DNA of 64,000 bases from Streptomyces pactum (GTDB taxonomy: Bacteria; Actinomycetota; Actinomycetes; Streptomycetales; Streptomycetaceae). Within the stretch, counting starts at the first letter, position 1; every line of letters begins with the position of its first letter. Location of the stretch: NCBI RefSeq assembly GCF_016031615.1, contig NZ_JACYXC010000001.1, positions 3,968,001 through 4,032,000 of the forward strand, in the 5' to 3' direction. The notes under the pieces were generated by a model. It made no database searches, was not told where the DNA came from, and was given only the letters and a program-made list of their open reading frames with translations. A program made the translations under genes and the position numbers. Below, one piece after another: positions 35,092-45,012 of the stretch.

Positions 35092-35288
35092 CGGTGCCTC
35101 CTCCGCCGCCGGTCGTCCACCGATGCCACCTCCGCCGGTCCGCCGCTCGCCGACGCGCCGCCCGTCGTCCCGCCGCCCACCGGTGCCGCGCCGCCCCCCG
35201 GTGCCGCACCCGGTGGCCGGCCGTCCCGCGCCGCCGCGCCGGCCGGCCGGTCGCCCCCCGGTGCCGCGTTCAGCGGGCCGGTGTTCAC
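35088..35288 (-). other. Doubtful 66-residue reading frame between PfpI and MarR genes
   Basis: A GTG overlaps the stop of the PfpI gene (GTGA) and the frame ends overlapping the MarR GTG (GTGA). The product is Gly/Ala/Pro-rich with no fold. Perfect overlaps at both ends are notable, but such sequence arises easily in GC-rich repeats; it may be a mis-framed extension of the MarR protein. Confidence 0.25.
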
Positions 35289-35917
35289 TGTGCGGACGCC
35301 GCCGCGAGGACCTCGAACGCGCTCGCGTCCGAGTGGGCGAACAGCCGGTACCAGGCGTCCAGCACCTCGGGCGCGTAGACGTCGAGCTCGGCGAAGATCT
35401 CCCGGGCGAACGCCACCGGCTCGGTCGGGCCGGCGGTGATCAGGCCGCGGTCGTTGACCGCCGGCGCCTCCCGGTAGCGGTCCCCGCCCCGGTACCCGGT
35501 GGCGGCCAGGTACCCGGCCGCGGCGCTGGTGTGGTCCCGGTCGTCCAGCAGCCCCTCGGCGGCGAGTCCGGCCGTCGCGCCGCAGATCGCCGCGACCGGC
35601 ACGCCCGCGTCGAGGAAGCTCCGGGCGGCCCGGGCGAACGGCGCGTTGTCGGACCCTTCGTCCCAGGTGGCGGCGCCGGGCAGGATCAGCAGGGCGCTGT
35701 CCTGCGGCGACAGCTCGTCCAGCGTGAGGTCGGGCGTGACGCGCAGCCCGCCCATGGTCTCCACCGGTTCCCGGGTGGCCCCGACGGTCCGGACGGCGAA
35801 GCCGGTACGCGGCGGTCGCTGGGCCGTGGTGTTCCGCAGGTATGCGGTGACATGGCCGATCTCCCAGTCGGCGAGCGTGTCGTAGACGGCCACGTGCACC
35901 GTCGGCTGCTGTCCCAT
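35285..35917 (-). CDS. DJ-1/PfpI family protein
   Basis: 210 residues from an ATG with GGAGGAGG upstream. Class I glutamine-amidotransferase-like fold: VAVYDTLADWEIGHV at the start, LLILPGAATWDEG, and the nucleophile elbow PVAAICGATAGLA with Cys near residue 104. The family includes proteases, glyoxalases and regulators; this short form lacks a DNA-binding domain. A MarR gene follows on the same strand. Confidence 0.88.
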   Translation of the reverse strand: MGQQPTVHVAVYDTLADWEIGHVTAYLRNTTAQRPPRTGFAVRTVGATREPVETMGGLRVTPDLTLDELSPQDSALLILPGAATWDEGSDNAPFARAARSFLDAGVPVAAICGATAGLAAEGLLDDRDHTSAAAGYLAATGYRGGDRYREAPAVNDRGLITAGPTEPVAFAREIFAELDVYAPEVLDAWYRLFAHSDASAFEVLAAASAQ

Positions 35918-36119
35918 GGTGTTCCTCCTCCGGCCCTGCTCCACTCACTCCGTACGACAGCATGCTGTCGCAACGACAGGAGACTGTCAACGTTTTTCCG
36001 TGTCGACCCGGCACCGTGCCGGGCCGGACGTGCGAAGCCGGACAGGTTGGCGGTGCCCGCGCGTCACGTCGAATCCGTACGCTGAACGGACCGTCCACAA
36101 GTGATCGAGGTGCGAACCC

Positions 36120-37484
36120 GTGACCGTTACACCCCAGTCCCCTGACCCGGCCGCCGGCGCCGCCGTCAAGGCCGCTGACCGCGCGCACGTCTTCCACTCC
36201 TGGTCCGCCCAGGGGCTGATCGATCCGCTCGCCGTCGCCGGTGCCGAAGGCTCGTACTTCTGGGACTACGACGGGAAGCGCTATCTCGACTTCTCCTGCC
36301 AGCTGGTGAACACCAACATCGGCCACCAGCACCCCAAGGTCGTCGCCGCCATCCAGGAGCAGGCCGGGAAGCTGTGCACCGTCGCCCCCGGCTTCGCGGT
36401 GGATGTGCGCTCCGAGGCCGCCCGGCTGGTGGCCGAGCGCACCCCCGGCGACCTGGACAAGATCTTCTTCACCAACGGCGGCGCGGAGGCCGTGGAGAAC
36501 GCGGTGCGCATGGCCCGGCTGCACACCGGCCGCCCCAAGGTGCTCTCCGCCTACCGCTCCTACCACGGCGCCACCGCCGCCGCGATCAACCTGACCGGCG
36601 ACCCGCGCCGCTGGGCGTCCGACACCGCCTCGGCCGGCGTGGTGCACTTCTGGGCGCCGTTCCTGTACCGCTCCCCGTTCCACGCGGAGACCGAGCAGCA
36701 GGAGTGCGAGCGCGCGCTGCGCCACCTGGAGGACACCATCGCCTTCGAGGGGCCGCAGACCATCGCCGCGATCATCCTGGAGACGGTGCCCGGCACCGCC
36801 GGCATCATGATGCCCCCGCCCGGCTACCTGGCCGGCGTCCGGGAGATCTGCGACCGGTACGGCATCGTCTACATCCTGGACGAGGTCATGGCCGGCTTCG
36901 GCCGCACCGGCCGCTGGTTCGCCGCCGACCACTGGGGTGTCACCCCGGACCTGCTGACCTTCGCCAAGGGCGTCAACTCCGGCTACGTCCCGCTCGGCGG
37001 CGTCGCCATCTCCGCCGAGATCGCCGCCACCTTCGACCAGCGCCCCTACCCGGGCGGCCTGACCTACTCCGGTCACCCGCTGGCCTGCGCCTCCGCCGTC
37101 GCGACGATCAGCGCGATGGCGGAGGAGCGGATCGTGGAGAACGCCGCCGAGATCGGTGAGAAGGTCCTCGGGCCGGGGCTGCGGGAGATCGCCGAGCGTC
37201 ACCCGTCGGTCGGCGAGGTCCGTGGCACGGGCGTGTTCTGGGCGGTCGAGCTGGTGCGGAACCGCGAGACCCGGGAGCCGCTGGTCCCGTACAACGCGTC
37301 CGGCGCCGACAACCGCCCGATGGCCGAGTTCGCGGCGGCCTGCAAGGAGCGCGGGCTGTGGCCGTTCGTGAACATGAACCGTACGCACGTGGTGCCGCCC
37401 TGCACGGTCACCGAGGCCGAGGCGAAGGAGGGGCTGGCGATCCTGGACGAGGCGCTGAGCGTCGCCGACGCGCACACCGCCTGA
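36120..37484 (+). CDS. Class III PLP-dependent aminotransferase
   Basis: 454 residues. Motifs: FFTNGGAEAVENAVRMARLHTG (cofactor phosphate), YRSYHGATAAA, VYILDEVMAGFGRTGRWFA, and TFAKGVNSGYVPLGGVAIS with the Schiff-base Lys. It belongs to the omega-aminotransferase group (taurine, beta-alanine, diamine or similar with pyruvate or glyoxylate). A GntR regulator lies downstream on the same strand, which fits inducible amine or amino-acid use. GTG start with GAGGTG 8-10 bases upstream. Confidence 0.9.
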   Translation: MTVTPQSPDPAAGAAVKAADRAHVFHSWSAQGLIDPLAVAGAEGSYFWDYDGKRYLDFSCQLVNTNIGHQHPKVVAAIQEQAGKLCTVAPGFAVDVRSEAARLVAERTPGDLDKIFFTNGGAEAVENAVRMARLHTGRPKVLSAYRSYHGATAAAINLTGDPRRWASDTASAGVVHFWAPFLYRSPFHAETEQQECERALRHLEDTIAFEGPQTIAAIILETVPGTAGIMMPPPGYLAGVREICDRYGIVYILDEVMAGFGRTGRWFAADHWGVTPDLLTFAKGVNSGYVPLGGVAISAEIAATFDQRPYPGGLTYSGHPLACASAVATISAMAEERIVENAAEIGEKVLGPGLREIAERHPSVGEVRGTGVFWAVELVRNRETREPLVPYNASGADNRPMAEFAAACKERGLWPFVNMNRTHVVPPCTVTEAEAKEGLAILDEALSVADAHTA

Positions 37485-37832
37485 CCGCCGGGCCGTACGG
37501 CTGCCGGGCCGCCGGGCTGCCGGGCCGCCGGGCCGCCGGGGTGGGCGGCGGGGGGCTGGACCGGGTTCCGGGCCCATCCTCCGGGCCGGGGCCCGGAACC
37601 GGAGTCCGTCGTCCCGGCCCGGGCCCGTCGTCCCGGCCCGGGCCCGTCGTCCCGGCCCGGGCCCGTCGTCCGTAGCCGGCGGGTCCGTCGTCCGGGGCCC
37701 GGGGTCGGTGACCCGTCCTCCGGGGCCCGGGGACCGGCCGCCCGAGGGTCCCCCGGCCCACGCCGCCGCCGCCCGGGCGGCGGCCGGACGGCGCCTGACC
37801 TGGGTGCCACAACGCCTGATCCCGGGTGAAGC
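37485..37832. repeat. Spacer with perfect 19-bp tandem repeat
   Basis: CGTCGTCCCGGCCCGGGCC begins at 37607, 37626, 37645 and (partly) 37664, with identical copies. The rest is GC-rich sequence with CCGCCGGGC units (37490-37545) and no gene. Confidence 0.85.
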
Positions 37833-37847
37833 GGTGTAGACCACACC
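37833..37847. promoter_or_regulatory. GntR-type operator candidate
   Basis: GGTGTAGACCACACC: arms GGTGT and ACACC around AGACC, about 140 bases before the GntR gene. Length and TG/CA ends fit FCD-type GntR operators. Confidence 0.4.
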
Positions 37848-37858
37848 GTATTCGCCGC

Positions 37859-37892
37859 GACGGCCCTCGCTTATCGTGTGGCGAGGGCCGTC
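37859..37892 (+). terminator. Strong hairpin before the GntR gene
   Basis: Perfect 12-base arms GACGGCCCTCGC and GCGAGGGCCGTC around a 10-base loop, followed by GTCATTTCC. It may end the aminotransferase transcript or act in the GntR leader. Confidence 0.55.
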
Positions 37893-37939
37893 GTCATTTC
37901 CCCGCGACGGCCAGGGAGATTCCCGCGTGAGACGTGACG

Positions 37940-37969
37940 CGCGCGAGAAGCGTTGACACGCGAGAAGCG
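37940..37969. promoter_or_regulatory. 13-bp direct repeat upstream of the GntR gene
   Basis: CGCGAGAAGCGTT at 37940-37952 and 37957-37969, just before the AAGGAG ribosome binding site. It could be an autoregulatory site or a recent small duplication. Confidence 0.45.
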
Positions 37970-37987
37970 TTAAGGAGACGGTCGTCG

Positions 37988-38743
37988 ATGCCCGTGCCCG
38001 GCGGTAGCCCGGTCAAGCGCAGCACACTGCGTCAGCAGATCGCCGACGCGCTGTGCGACGAGGTGCTCGCGGGCAGACTGCCGGCCGGGAAGCAGTTCAC
38101 CGTGAAGGAGATGGCCGAGCAGTACGGCGTCTCGGCGACCCCGGTCCGCGAGGCGCTGATCGACCTGTGCTCGCAGGGCCTGCTCGACGTCGAGGAGCAC
38201 CGCGGCTTCCGGGTCCACGAGTTCACCCACGACGACTTCCGGGCCATGGTCGAGGCGCGGTCCCTGATCGTGGAGGGGATCTTCCGGCGCTCCGCCGCGG
38301 AGCGGGTGAGCGGCTTCCCGGCCCAGGCCCTGGCCGCGGTGCGGCGGCGCGCCGAGGAGGCGGAGCGGGCCGCCCGGTCCGGCGACCTCGACATCCTGAT
38401 CGGCTACGACCTGCGGTTCTGGCGCGAACTGACCGGCCTGGTCGGCAACCCGTACATATCCGACTTCCTGCAACGGGTGCGGGTGCAGAGCTGGGTGTTC
38501 GTCGTCCCCTACCTGCGCCGCATGGACGATCTGGCCGGAGTGCTCTGGGCTGACCACGGCAGGCTCACCGACGCGGTCACCCGGGCCGACGCGGACGAGG
38601 CCGAACGCATCATCGCGGAGTACAACGCCCACTCGCTCACGCTCGTCAGCAGGCTCGCGAACGGTGAGGACGACGCCCCCCGGCCGGCGCCGGACGGCGG
38701 CCCCGGCGGCGCGGACAACCCGAGGGCCGAGGCGGGAAGCTGA
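37988..38743 (+). CDS. GntR-family regulator with FCD domain
   Basis: 251 residues. Winged helix: TLRQQIADALCDEVLAGRLPAGKQFTVKEMAEQYGVSATPVREALIDL; then the helical FCD effector domain with metal-binding-type positions (EARSLIVEG, YDLRFWRELTGLVGN, DHGRLTDAV). It likely senses a small acid linked to the upstream aminotransferase and controls its own operon. AAGGAG lies 10 bases before the ATG. Confidence 0.9.
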   Translation: MPVPGGSPVKRSTLRQQIADALCDEVLAGRLPAGKQFTVKEMAEQYGVSATPVREALIDLCSQGLLDVEEHRGFRVHEFTHDDFRAMVEARSLIVEGIFRRSAAERVSGFPAQALAAVRRRAEEAERAARSGDLDILIGYDLRFWRELTGLVGNPYISDFLQRVRVQSWVFVVPYLRRMDDLAGVLWADHGRLTDAVTRADADEAERIIAEYNAHSLTLVSRLANGEDDAPRPAPDGGPGGADNPRAEAGS

Positions 38744-39186
38744 CGTGCCGTCCGCCCGCGCGGACGGTCCGAACTCCCGGTGCCCGGGGCCGTCCGGCGT
38801 CCAGGGCCGTCCGGCGGCGCCGGCCGTCCGGGCCCGCCGGCCGCCGCACGGACGGGCCCTACGGCGGGACCGGTGCGCGCGATCCGGGAAGTCGGTGCCG
38901 GCCCGGGGGAGTCCCCGGCGGTCCCCGGGGAACCCTGACAGGGACGGGGAGCCCCGGCAGGGTGGGGAGGCCCCGGCGGGCCGGGGTACCCCGGCCCGCC
39001 CCGGTGGCTCCCTCCGGGTCCGAGGTCCGGAGGCCCAGGCCGTCACCACCCTGACGAGCGGTGACGGGCCGGACGCGGGCGTCGCCGCACACTTCGCGGC
39101 GGCCGCGCCGGGCACTACTCTGGGCCGACCATCGCTCGACAGTTTCCCGCCGAACAGTGCCCGTTCCGGAACGAGAGTGAGCTCGC
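38744..39186. other. Spacer after the GntR gene with a 26-bp perfect palindrome
   Basis: 443 bases, no gene. At 38975-39000 a perfect palindrome with 12-base arms (GGCGGGCCGGGG / CCCCGGCCCGCC) around TA probably forms a terminator hairpin. GGGAACCCTGACAGGGACGG-type imperfect repeats precede it (38915-38970). Confidence 0.55.
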
Positions 39187-39837
39187 GTGGCATGTGATCT
39201 GTGGCTGGTCCCACTCGTCGATGTGCTGTGCCACAGCCCCGACAACCCCTTCGCCGAGGAGATCTCGGCCTACGACAAGGCGCTCACCGCGTCAGGACTG
39301 CCCCCGGTACCGGTCTTCGGCTACATGCCAGGGCTGTCCGGGGACGTCGCCCCGGTCGCGGGCTTCGACTACGACGCGCTCCACCTGCTCCGCCGTGCCT
39401 ATCTGCTGCACCTCTGCGGACTCGCGGTCACCCCCGTCGACGAACTCGGCAGTGACTACGAGCAGTTGCTGGAGATGTTCGAACCGACCGCCCGGCAGTC
39501 CCACCTGGTGTGGCACTACGACCATGCCGGGGCGTACGTCCCGGTCGACTTCCCCGCCCCGCTCTCCACCGACGAACTCCTCGAAGGCGGCGGCCCCCTG
39601 GGGTCCAGCCACGGCCTGCTCCGCGACCTCCGGACCGTGGCGCCCGCGCTCGGCATCGACCCGGCCAACCCTCCGCCCGCCCCCGCGCCCCCGCCGCGCC
39701 CCCCCGGACTGGAGGAGCCGGCGGTCCCCGTCCCCTACCAGGAGGGGCCCTTCGCGCGGGAGCGCCATGTGTGGCTCGGCCTGCACGCGGCCGCCACCCG
39801 CAGCCTGGGCCAGGGCTCCATGATCATGTTCAGCTGA
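39187..39837 (+). CDS. Conserved hypothetical protein of about 216 residues
   Basis: Begins MACDLWLVPLVDVLCHSPDNPFAEEI. Soluble, acidic, with a helical core (YDALHLLRRAYLLHLCGLAV; ELGSDYEQLLEMFEPTARQSHLVWHYDHAGAYVPVDFPAPL), a Pro-rich linker near residues 160-180 and a conserved C-terminal ERHVWLGLHAAATRSLGQGSMIMFS. I recognise it only as an actinomycete protein of unknown function that lies close to purD. GTG start. Confidence 0.72.
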   Translation: MACDLWLVPLVDVLCHSPDNPFAEEISAYDKALTASGLPPVPVFGYMPGLSGDVAPVAGFDYDALHLLRRAYLLHLCGLAVTPVDELGSDYEQLLEMFEPTARQSHLVWHYDHAGAYVPVDFPAPLSTDELLEGGGPLGSSHGLLRDLRTVAPALGIDPANPPPAPAPPPRPPGLEEPAVPVPYQEGPFARERHVWLGLHAAATRSLGQGSMIMFS

Positions 39838-40080
39838 CCCCAGGACCCATTGCGGGACCGCTCCACGACCGATTACCCGACCGGCCCCGGGCCTGGCCCG
39901 AGGCGAGCCCGGGAGCGTGCCCGGGCGCCCGCGTGCGGGAGGCCCCGCCGGAGCGGCCGGAGGTAAGCCCGCGACCGCCCGCGCCGGACCGTGCCCGCCG
40001 GGAACCGTCCGTACCGGGGGCGGTGCCCGCCCGGGACCGCCCGCCCCGGGACCGCGTGTCCCGTCCGGGACCGTCCGGCC

Positions 40081-40818
40081 TCACCAGCCGGGCGGTTCCG
40101 GTGGACGCTGCCGGGGCATGTTCGGGCGGGTGACCGGCGGCAGCGGGAAGCGGCCCGCCGGAATCCCGGCGTCGGGGCGGGAGCCCCACGCCGCCATCAG
40201 CGACTGGGTGTACAGCGGGCCGGCGCCCGACCGGAACTCCACCATCCAGCCGGCCGTCTCGTGCCGCACCAGCTCCGAGACGTCCTCGGTCATCCGCCGC
40301 AGCAGCGTCAGCCGGCGCTCCGCGGCCTCTCCCGCGGTGCCGTCCGTCGGCCCCAGCACCTCCCGCACGCACTCCGCCGCCCAGTCGAACTGGAACACCT
40401 CCAGCCGCCGGTGCACGGCCTGCGCGGTCGCCACGTCCCGCATCCAGCCGGAGGTGAGGCCGAAGAAGCGGTCGGCGGCGAGGCAGGCCACCGCCAGCAG
40501 CAGGGCCAGACAGGCCCACCCGGCGCCGCCGTCCAGCAGCCCGTTGAGGTCGAGCAGCGGCAGGGCGGCCCCGGTCAGCGCCCCCGCCCCGGCGCCGGCG
40601 CGCAGCACGTACGCGGTGCACCGCTTCCACCCCCGGTCCGCCAGGTACCAGTCCGCCACCCGCAGCGCCCCGGCCTCCACCCACCGGTGGAGCTCCGCCA
40701 GCCGGGCGTCCGGCTCGCCCCAGTCGCCGAGCGGGAACGGACGGCCGAGCAGGTCGCCCCGCTTCCCGCCGAGTCCCTGCCGAGGCGGTCCCTCGGGCTG
40801 CATCTCCGGCTGACTCAC
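40081..40818 (-). CDS. SLATT-like (DUF4231) two-helix membrane protein
   Basis: 245 residues from a GTG with GGGAG seven bases upstream. Amphipathic N-terminal part (RLAELHRWVEAGALRVADWYLADRGWKRC), two hydrophobic helices (YVLRAGAGAGALTGAALPLL and WACLALLLAVACLAADRFFG), then a long helical cytoplasmic tail. This layout fits the SLATT superfamily of two-helix pore-forming candidates, often tied to nucleotide-signal defence. No nucleotide synthase is next to it; here it is divergent from purD, a position I recall as conserved in Streptomyces. Confidence 0.65.
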   Translation of the reverse strand: MSQPEMQPEGPPRQGLGGKRGDLLGRPFPLGDWGEPDARLAELHRWVEAGALRVADWYLADRGWKRCTAYVLRAGAGAGALTGAALPLLDLNGLLDGGAGWACLALLLAVACLAADRFFGLTSGWMRDVATAQAVHRRLEVFQFDWAAECVREVLGPTDGTAGEAAERRLTLLRRMTEDVSELVRHETAGWMVEFRSGAGPLYTQSLMAAWGSRPDAGIPAGRFPLPPVTRPNMPRQRPPEPPGW

Positions 40819-41133
40819 CCGTGCGCTCCCTGCTGCGGCTGCGATTCCAGGACCCATGCGTTCATGGGCGGCCCGGCGGCCCACTCGCGGCGCGCGACCG
40901 CGCACCGCACCCGTCCCGGGCCCACTTTCCTACCGCCGAACGGCTGGCCCTGACCCGGAGAACCGGGGATTTCCGCCCGTAAGTGGTGAGCGATCGGATA
41001 ATGGAGCGTCTTCCGTCGTCCGGGGAATCTCACCCGAAAGGGGGGCATCGGTGGCGGCCCGGTGCGGCCTCGCCACCCGCCCCACCCCGGTCCGGCCGTG
41101 AGGCGGCGGGGGCCAGGCAATAGGCTGCGTACC
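40819..41133. other. Divergent spacer SLATT-purD
   Basis: 315 bases. No gene. TAGGCT (41121-41126) seven bases before the purD GTG is its probable -10 box. 40975-41020 is relatively AT-rich (GATCGGATAATGG). Confidence 0.55.
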
Positions 41134-42423
<1,290 letters not shown>

Positions 42424-42651
42424 CCGGCCCGCCCGTCCGGTCCCGCCCATCCGGCCGGCCCGTCCGGTCCGGCGCGTCCCGCAGGCCTGGTCCCTCCGAC
42501 CGGACTGGCGCGTCCGGCCGTCCCCGGCCCGGCGGCCGGGCCAGGGACCGGGCCGGCGGTCGCTCCGGGGACGGGGTAGGTTCGGGCTGGGATCCCCGGC
42601 CCCCCTCCCGCGGGACCGCCCCCATCCCTCCGGCCCCCGTCCCGGGCCGTT

Positions 42652-42731
42652 CCCGCACCCCGGGCCGTTCACCCGGCCCGTTCCCGGGTTGCTCCCGCAC
42701 CCCGGGTCGTTCTCCCGGCCCGTTCCCGGGT
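42652..42731. repeat. 42-bp tandem repeat, two copies
   Basis: Each copy begins CCCGCACCCCGGG and contains CCCGGCCCGTTCCCGGGT. It lies in the purD-TetR spacer (42424-42769), which has no gene. Confidence 0.75.
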
Positions 42732-42769
42732 CGCCCGGGGTGCCTCGGACGGGTTCACCGGGTGGCCGA

Positions 42770-43384
42770 TCAGCGGGTCACGGTCGGCCAGGCGGCCAGC
42801 GCCACCTCGGCCGCCGCGGTCAGCTGGGCGGCGGTGGCGCCGTCCTGGGCCCGTTGTGAGAATCCCTGGAGGACGGTGGCGAAGTAGTCGGCCAGGGCCC
42901 GGGGGCTGGCCGAGGCGGGCAGCTCACCGGCCCGTTGCGCCTCCCGCAGCCGGGCCTCGAACCCGTCCACGTTCCTGTTGCGCAGATCGCGGAGGAACGC
43001 GCGTACCTCCGCGTCCTGCGGAGTGACGTTGGTCGCCGCGCTGATGGCCAGGCAGCCGGCCGGATGCGCGGGGTCCGGATAGATGACCGCGGCTTCGCGG
43101 AGGATGCGCGCGAACGCCCCGTACGCGGTGGGCTCCTCGCGGAGCGCCGCGCCGGCGAAACCGCCGACGGGTGACCGGCCGTAGGCGTCGACGACTTCCT
43201 TGAACAGGGACTTCTTGTCCCCGAAGGCCGCGTACAGGCTTCCTGAGCGGATCCCCATCGCCTCGGTCAGCTCGCCGATGGAAACGCCTTCGTAACCCCG
43301 CTCCCAGAACAGGCGCGTGGCCGCGGTGAGCGCCGCATCGCGGTCGAAGCTGCGCGGGCGGCCGCGCTTCGCTGTCTCAGCCAT
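42770..43384 (-). CDS. TetR-family regulator
   Basis: 204 residues from MAETAKRGRPRSFDR. N-terminal HTH ALTAATRLFWERGYEGVSIGELTEAMGIRSGSLYAAFGDKKSLF; the C-terminal ligand domain is of the TetR_C_16/YxaF-like type. Divergent from a short-chain reductase, which it probably represses through the palindrome GAGCGCTC in the 86-base gap. Met codons ten residues upstream exist but lack the family pattern. Confidence 0.9.
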   Translation of the reverse strand: MAETAKRGRPRSFDRDAALTAATRLFWERGYEGVSIGELTEAMGIRSGSLYAAFGDKKSLFKEVVDAYGRSPVGGFAGAALREEPTAYGAFARILREAAVIYPDPAHPAGCLAISAATNVTPQDAEVRAFLRDLRNRNVDGFEARLREAQRAGELPASASPRALADYFATVLQGFSQRAQDGATAAQLTAAAEVALAAWPTVTR

Positions 43385-43397
43385 GGCAAACATTTTA

Positions 43398-43405
43398 GAG
43401 CGCTC
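43398..43405. promoter_or_regulatory. TetR operator core candidate
   Basis: GAGCGCTC, a perfect 8-base palindrome in an AT-rich gap between the TetR and reductase genes (flanks TTTTA and CACCA are not symmetric). Confidence 0.4.
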
Positions 43406-43470
43406 CACCAACAAACAGTGCTAGCTTCTTTCTTGGTCGATCACTCAACAAATGAAAGGCGGCCATCACC

Positions 43471-44244
43471 ATGGGTATGCAGCGGCTTGCGGGGAAGATC
43501 GCGCTCGTCACCGGGGGCAGCAGGGGCATCGGCCGGGCCATCGCGGAGCGCCTCGCCGAGGACGGCGCTGTGGTCGCCCTGACCTACGCCCGTGACGAGG
43601 CCGCGGCCCACGACACCGTGGAGCGGATCGGGAAGGACGGCGGCCGGGCCTTCGCCCTCCACGCGCCGCTGGGTCACCGCGGCGACGCCGCCGCCCTGTG
43701 GTCGGCCTTCGACTCCGGGATTCGCCGCCACGCACCCGAGCCGGTCGTCGACATCATCGTCAACAACGCCGGCATAGGGCGCAGTGCGGACCTGGCCTCA
43801 CTGACCGAGGACGGTTTCGACGAGGTCTTCGCGGTGAACGTGCGCGCGCCGTTCTTCATCGTGCGGGAGGGACTGGGGCGGCTGCGCGACGGCGGCCGGA
43901 TCATCAACATCTCCAGCGGCGCGGCCCACCTCGCCATGCCGGAGGCCATCGCCTACGGCGCCACCAAGAGTGCCCTGGACAACTTCACCCGCAACCTCGC
44001 CAAGGAGCTGGGCGCGCGGGGCATCACCGCGAACTCGGTCGCGCCCGGGATCATCGACACCGACGTCAACGCGGGGTGGCTGCGGGGCAACCCGGAAGCC
44101 GAGGCCCACGCGGCCTCACTGGCCGCGCTCGGCCGCGTCGGCCGGCCCGACGACGTGGCCGACGTCGTGGCCTTCCTGGCCTCGGACGACGCGCGCTGGG
44201 TCACCGGCAAGGTGATCGACGCGACCGGCGGCTCCGGCCTCTGA
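43471..44244 (+). CDS. Short-chain dehydrogenase/reductase
   Basis: 257 residues, classical SDR: GGSRGIGRAIAERL cofactor loop (residues 16-29), NNAGIG, catalytic Ser in NISSGAAH, YGATK with catalytic Tyr and Lys, PGIIDTDV. An NADPH-dependent reductase of a carbonyl, similar to FabG-type and 3-oxoacyl reductases; the substrate is not predictable. Controlled in all likelihood by the divergent TetR protein. Confidence 0.92.
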   Translation: MGMQRLAGKIALVTGGSRGIGRAIAERLAEDGAVVALTYARDEAAAHDTVERIGKDGGRAFALHAPLGHRGDAAALWSAFDSGIRRHAPEPVVDIIVNNAGIGRSADLASLTEDGFDEVFAVNVRAPFFIVREGLGRLRDGGRIINISSGAAHLAMPEAIAYGATKSALDNFTRNLAKELGARGITANSVAPGIIDTDVNAGWLRGNPEAEAHAASLAALGRVGRPDDVADVVAFLASDDARWVTGKVIDATGGSGL

Positions 44245-44454
44245 CCCCGCCGCCGCTGGGCGGAGCGCACGGATCCCCGCCGAACGGTCCGGCCCTGCCC
44301 GGCATGGGCGAAGAAGTACGACGCCTCGTGACGGCGCTGCACCCCCTCGCGGATGCAGCGCCGTCACAGGGCCGGGTCAGGTGAGGATCGTGCCTCTCTC
44401 TCCTCATCGCTGCAATACACGTCGTCGCAGCGCAGGCCGTGCCGGGCACACACC

Positions 44455-44486
44455 AAGGGCACCTCCCGTTTCCGGGAGGTGCCCTT
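44455..44486. terminator. Bidirectional intrinsic terminator
   Basis: Perfect 14-base arms AAGGGCACCTCCCG and CGGGAGGTGCCCTT around TTTC. Located between the reductase gene (+) and the small secreted gene (-), it serves both. Confidence 0.85.
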
Positions 44487-44558
44487 CTACGGCGTTTGCG
44501 CACCCTGCCCTTCTGTGGCCGGCTGGCCCGGTAGTCGGTCCAGCGGCCCAGGGCAAGG

Positions 44559-44780
44559 TCACACGTAGATGAGTGCGTTCTGCGTCGCCGCGTGCACGAT
44601 CCGCCCCAGATCGGGTGCGGACGAGGCACTGCCCCCGCTCCACGCGTCCTGGGTCGTGGACGCGGCGCCCCAACCGCCCCAAGCTTCTCCCGGCGTCGCA
44701 GCCGAGGCTGTAGTCGCTGTCGCTCCAACTGCGAGCGTGGCTACCAACCCCGCAGCGGCGAGTACATGACGAACACGCAT
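44559..44780 (-). CDS. Small secreted peptide, unknown function
   Basis: 73 residues. Clear signal peptide MRVRHVLAAAGLVATLAVGA with an Ala-X-Ala cut near residue 27 (ASA/ATPG). Mature peptide of about 46 residues: ATPGEAWGGWGAASTTQD, a Ser/Gly stretch, then DLGRIVHAATQNALIYV; no cysteine. GGAGGGGG eight bases before the ATG is a strong ribosome binding site. The mature region matches nothing I recognise; a signalling or surface-active peptide is possible. Confidence 0.75.
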   Translation of the reverse strand: MRVRHVLAAAGLVATLAVGATATTASAATPGEAWGGWGAASTTQDAWSGGSASSAPDLGRIVHAATQNALIYV

Positions 44781-44917
44781 GACCTGTCCCCCTCCAAGAA
44801 ACCCCGCCCTGATGCGGGCTGAGTACCTGGAGCCTTACAGAGGATCGCCAGCAGCGATTTCGAGAAGACAGATCCTGTCCTGTACGCGACTGTGTTTGTC
44901 TCATCTGTTGTGCGGCC

Positions 44918-44947
44918 CTGCCCCGAGGTGTCCGGTCCTCGGGGCAG
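44918..44947. terminator. Hairpin, terminator candidate
   Basis: Perfect 11-base arms CTGCCCCGAGG and CCTCGGGGCAG with an 8-base loop, downstream of the mini-gene at 45013-45165 on the minus strand. A second, interrupted inverted repeat (CCACCGCCCGG / CCGGGCGGTGG) spans about 44962-45007. Confidence 0.55.
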
Positions 44948-45012
44948 GGGAGGCTTGAGACCACCGCCCGGTAGGAGGGGAACACTCCCGTCGGTCTGCC
45001 GGGCGGTGGGGT

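Noticed and set aside
30088..35439. A 1783-residue open frame on the plus strand
   Set aside because: It runs antisense through the kinase, MarR and PfpI genes; the composition is that of a shadow frame (Arg/Gly/Pro-rich, no domain), common at this GC content.
37607..37682. 19-bp repeats considered as a CRISPR array
   Set aside because: Units are contiguous, without unique spacers, and there are no cas genes in the window.
24000..39000. Accessory region considered as an integrated mobile element
   Set aside because: No integrase, transposase, relaxase or tRNA-flanked att repeat was found; the mixture of regulator-enzyme pairs looks like ordinary chromosomal turnover.
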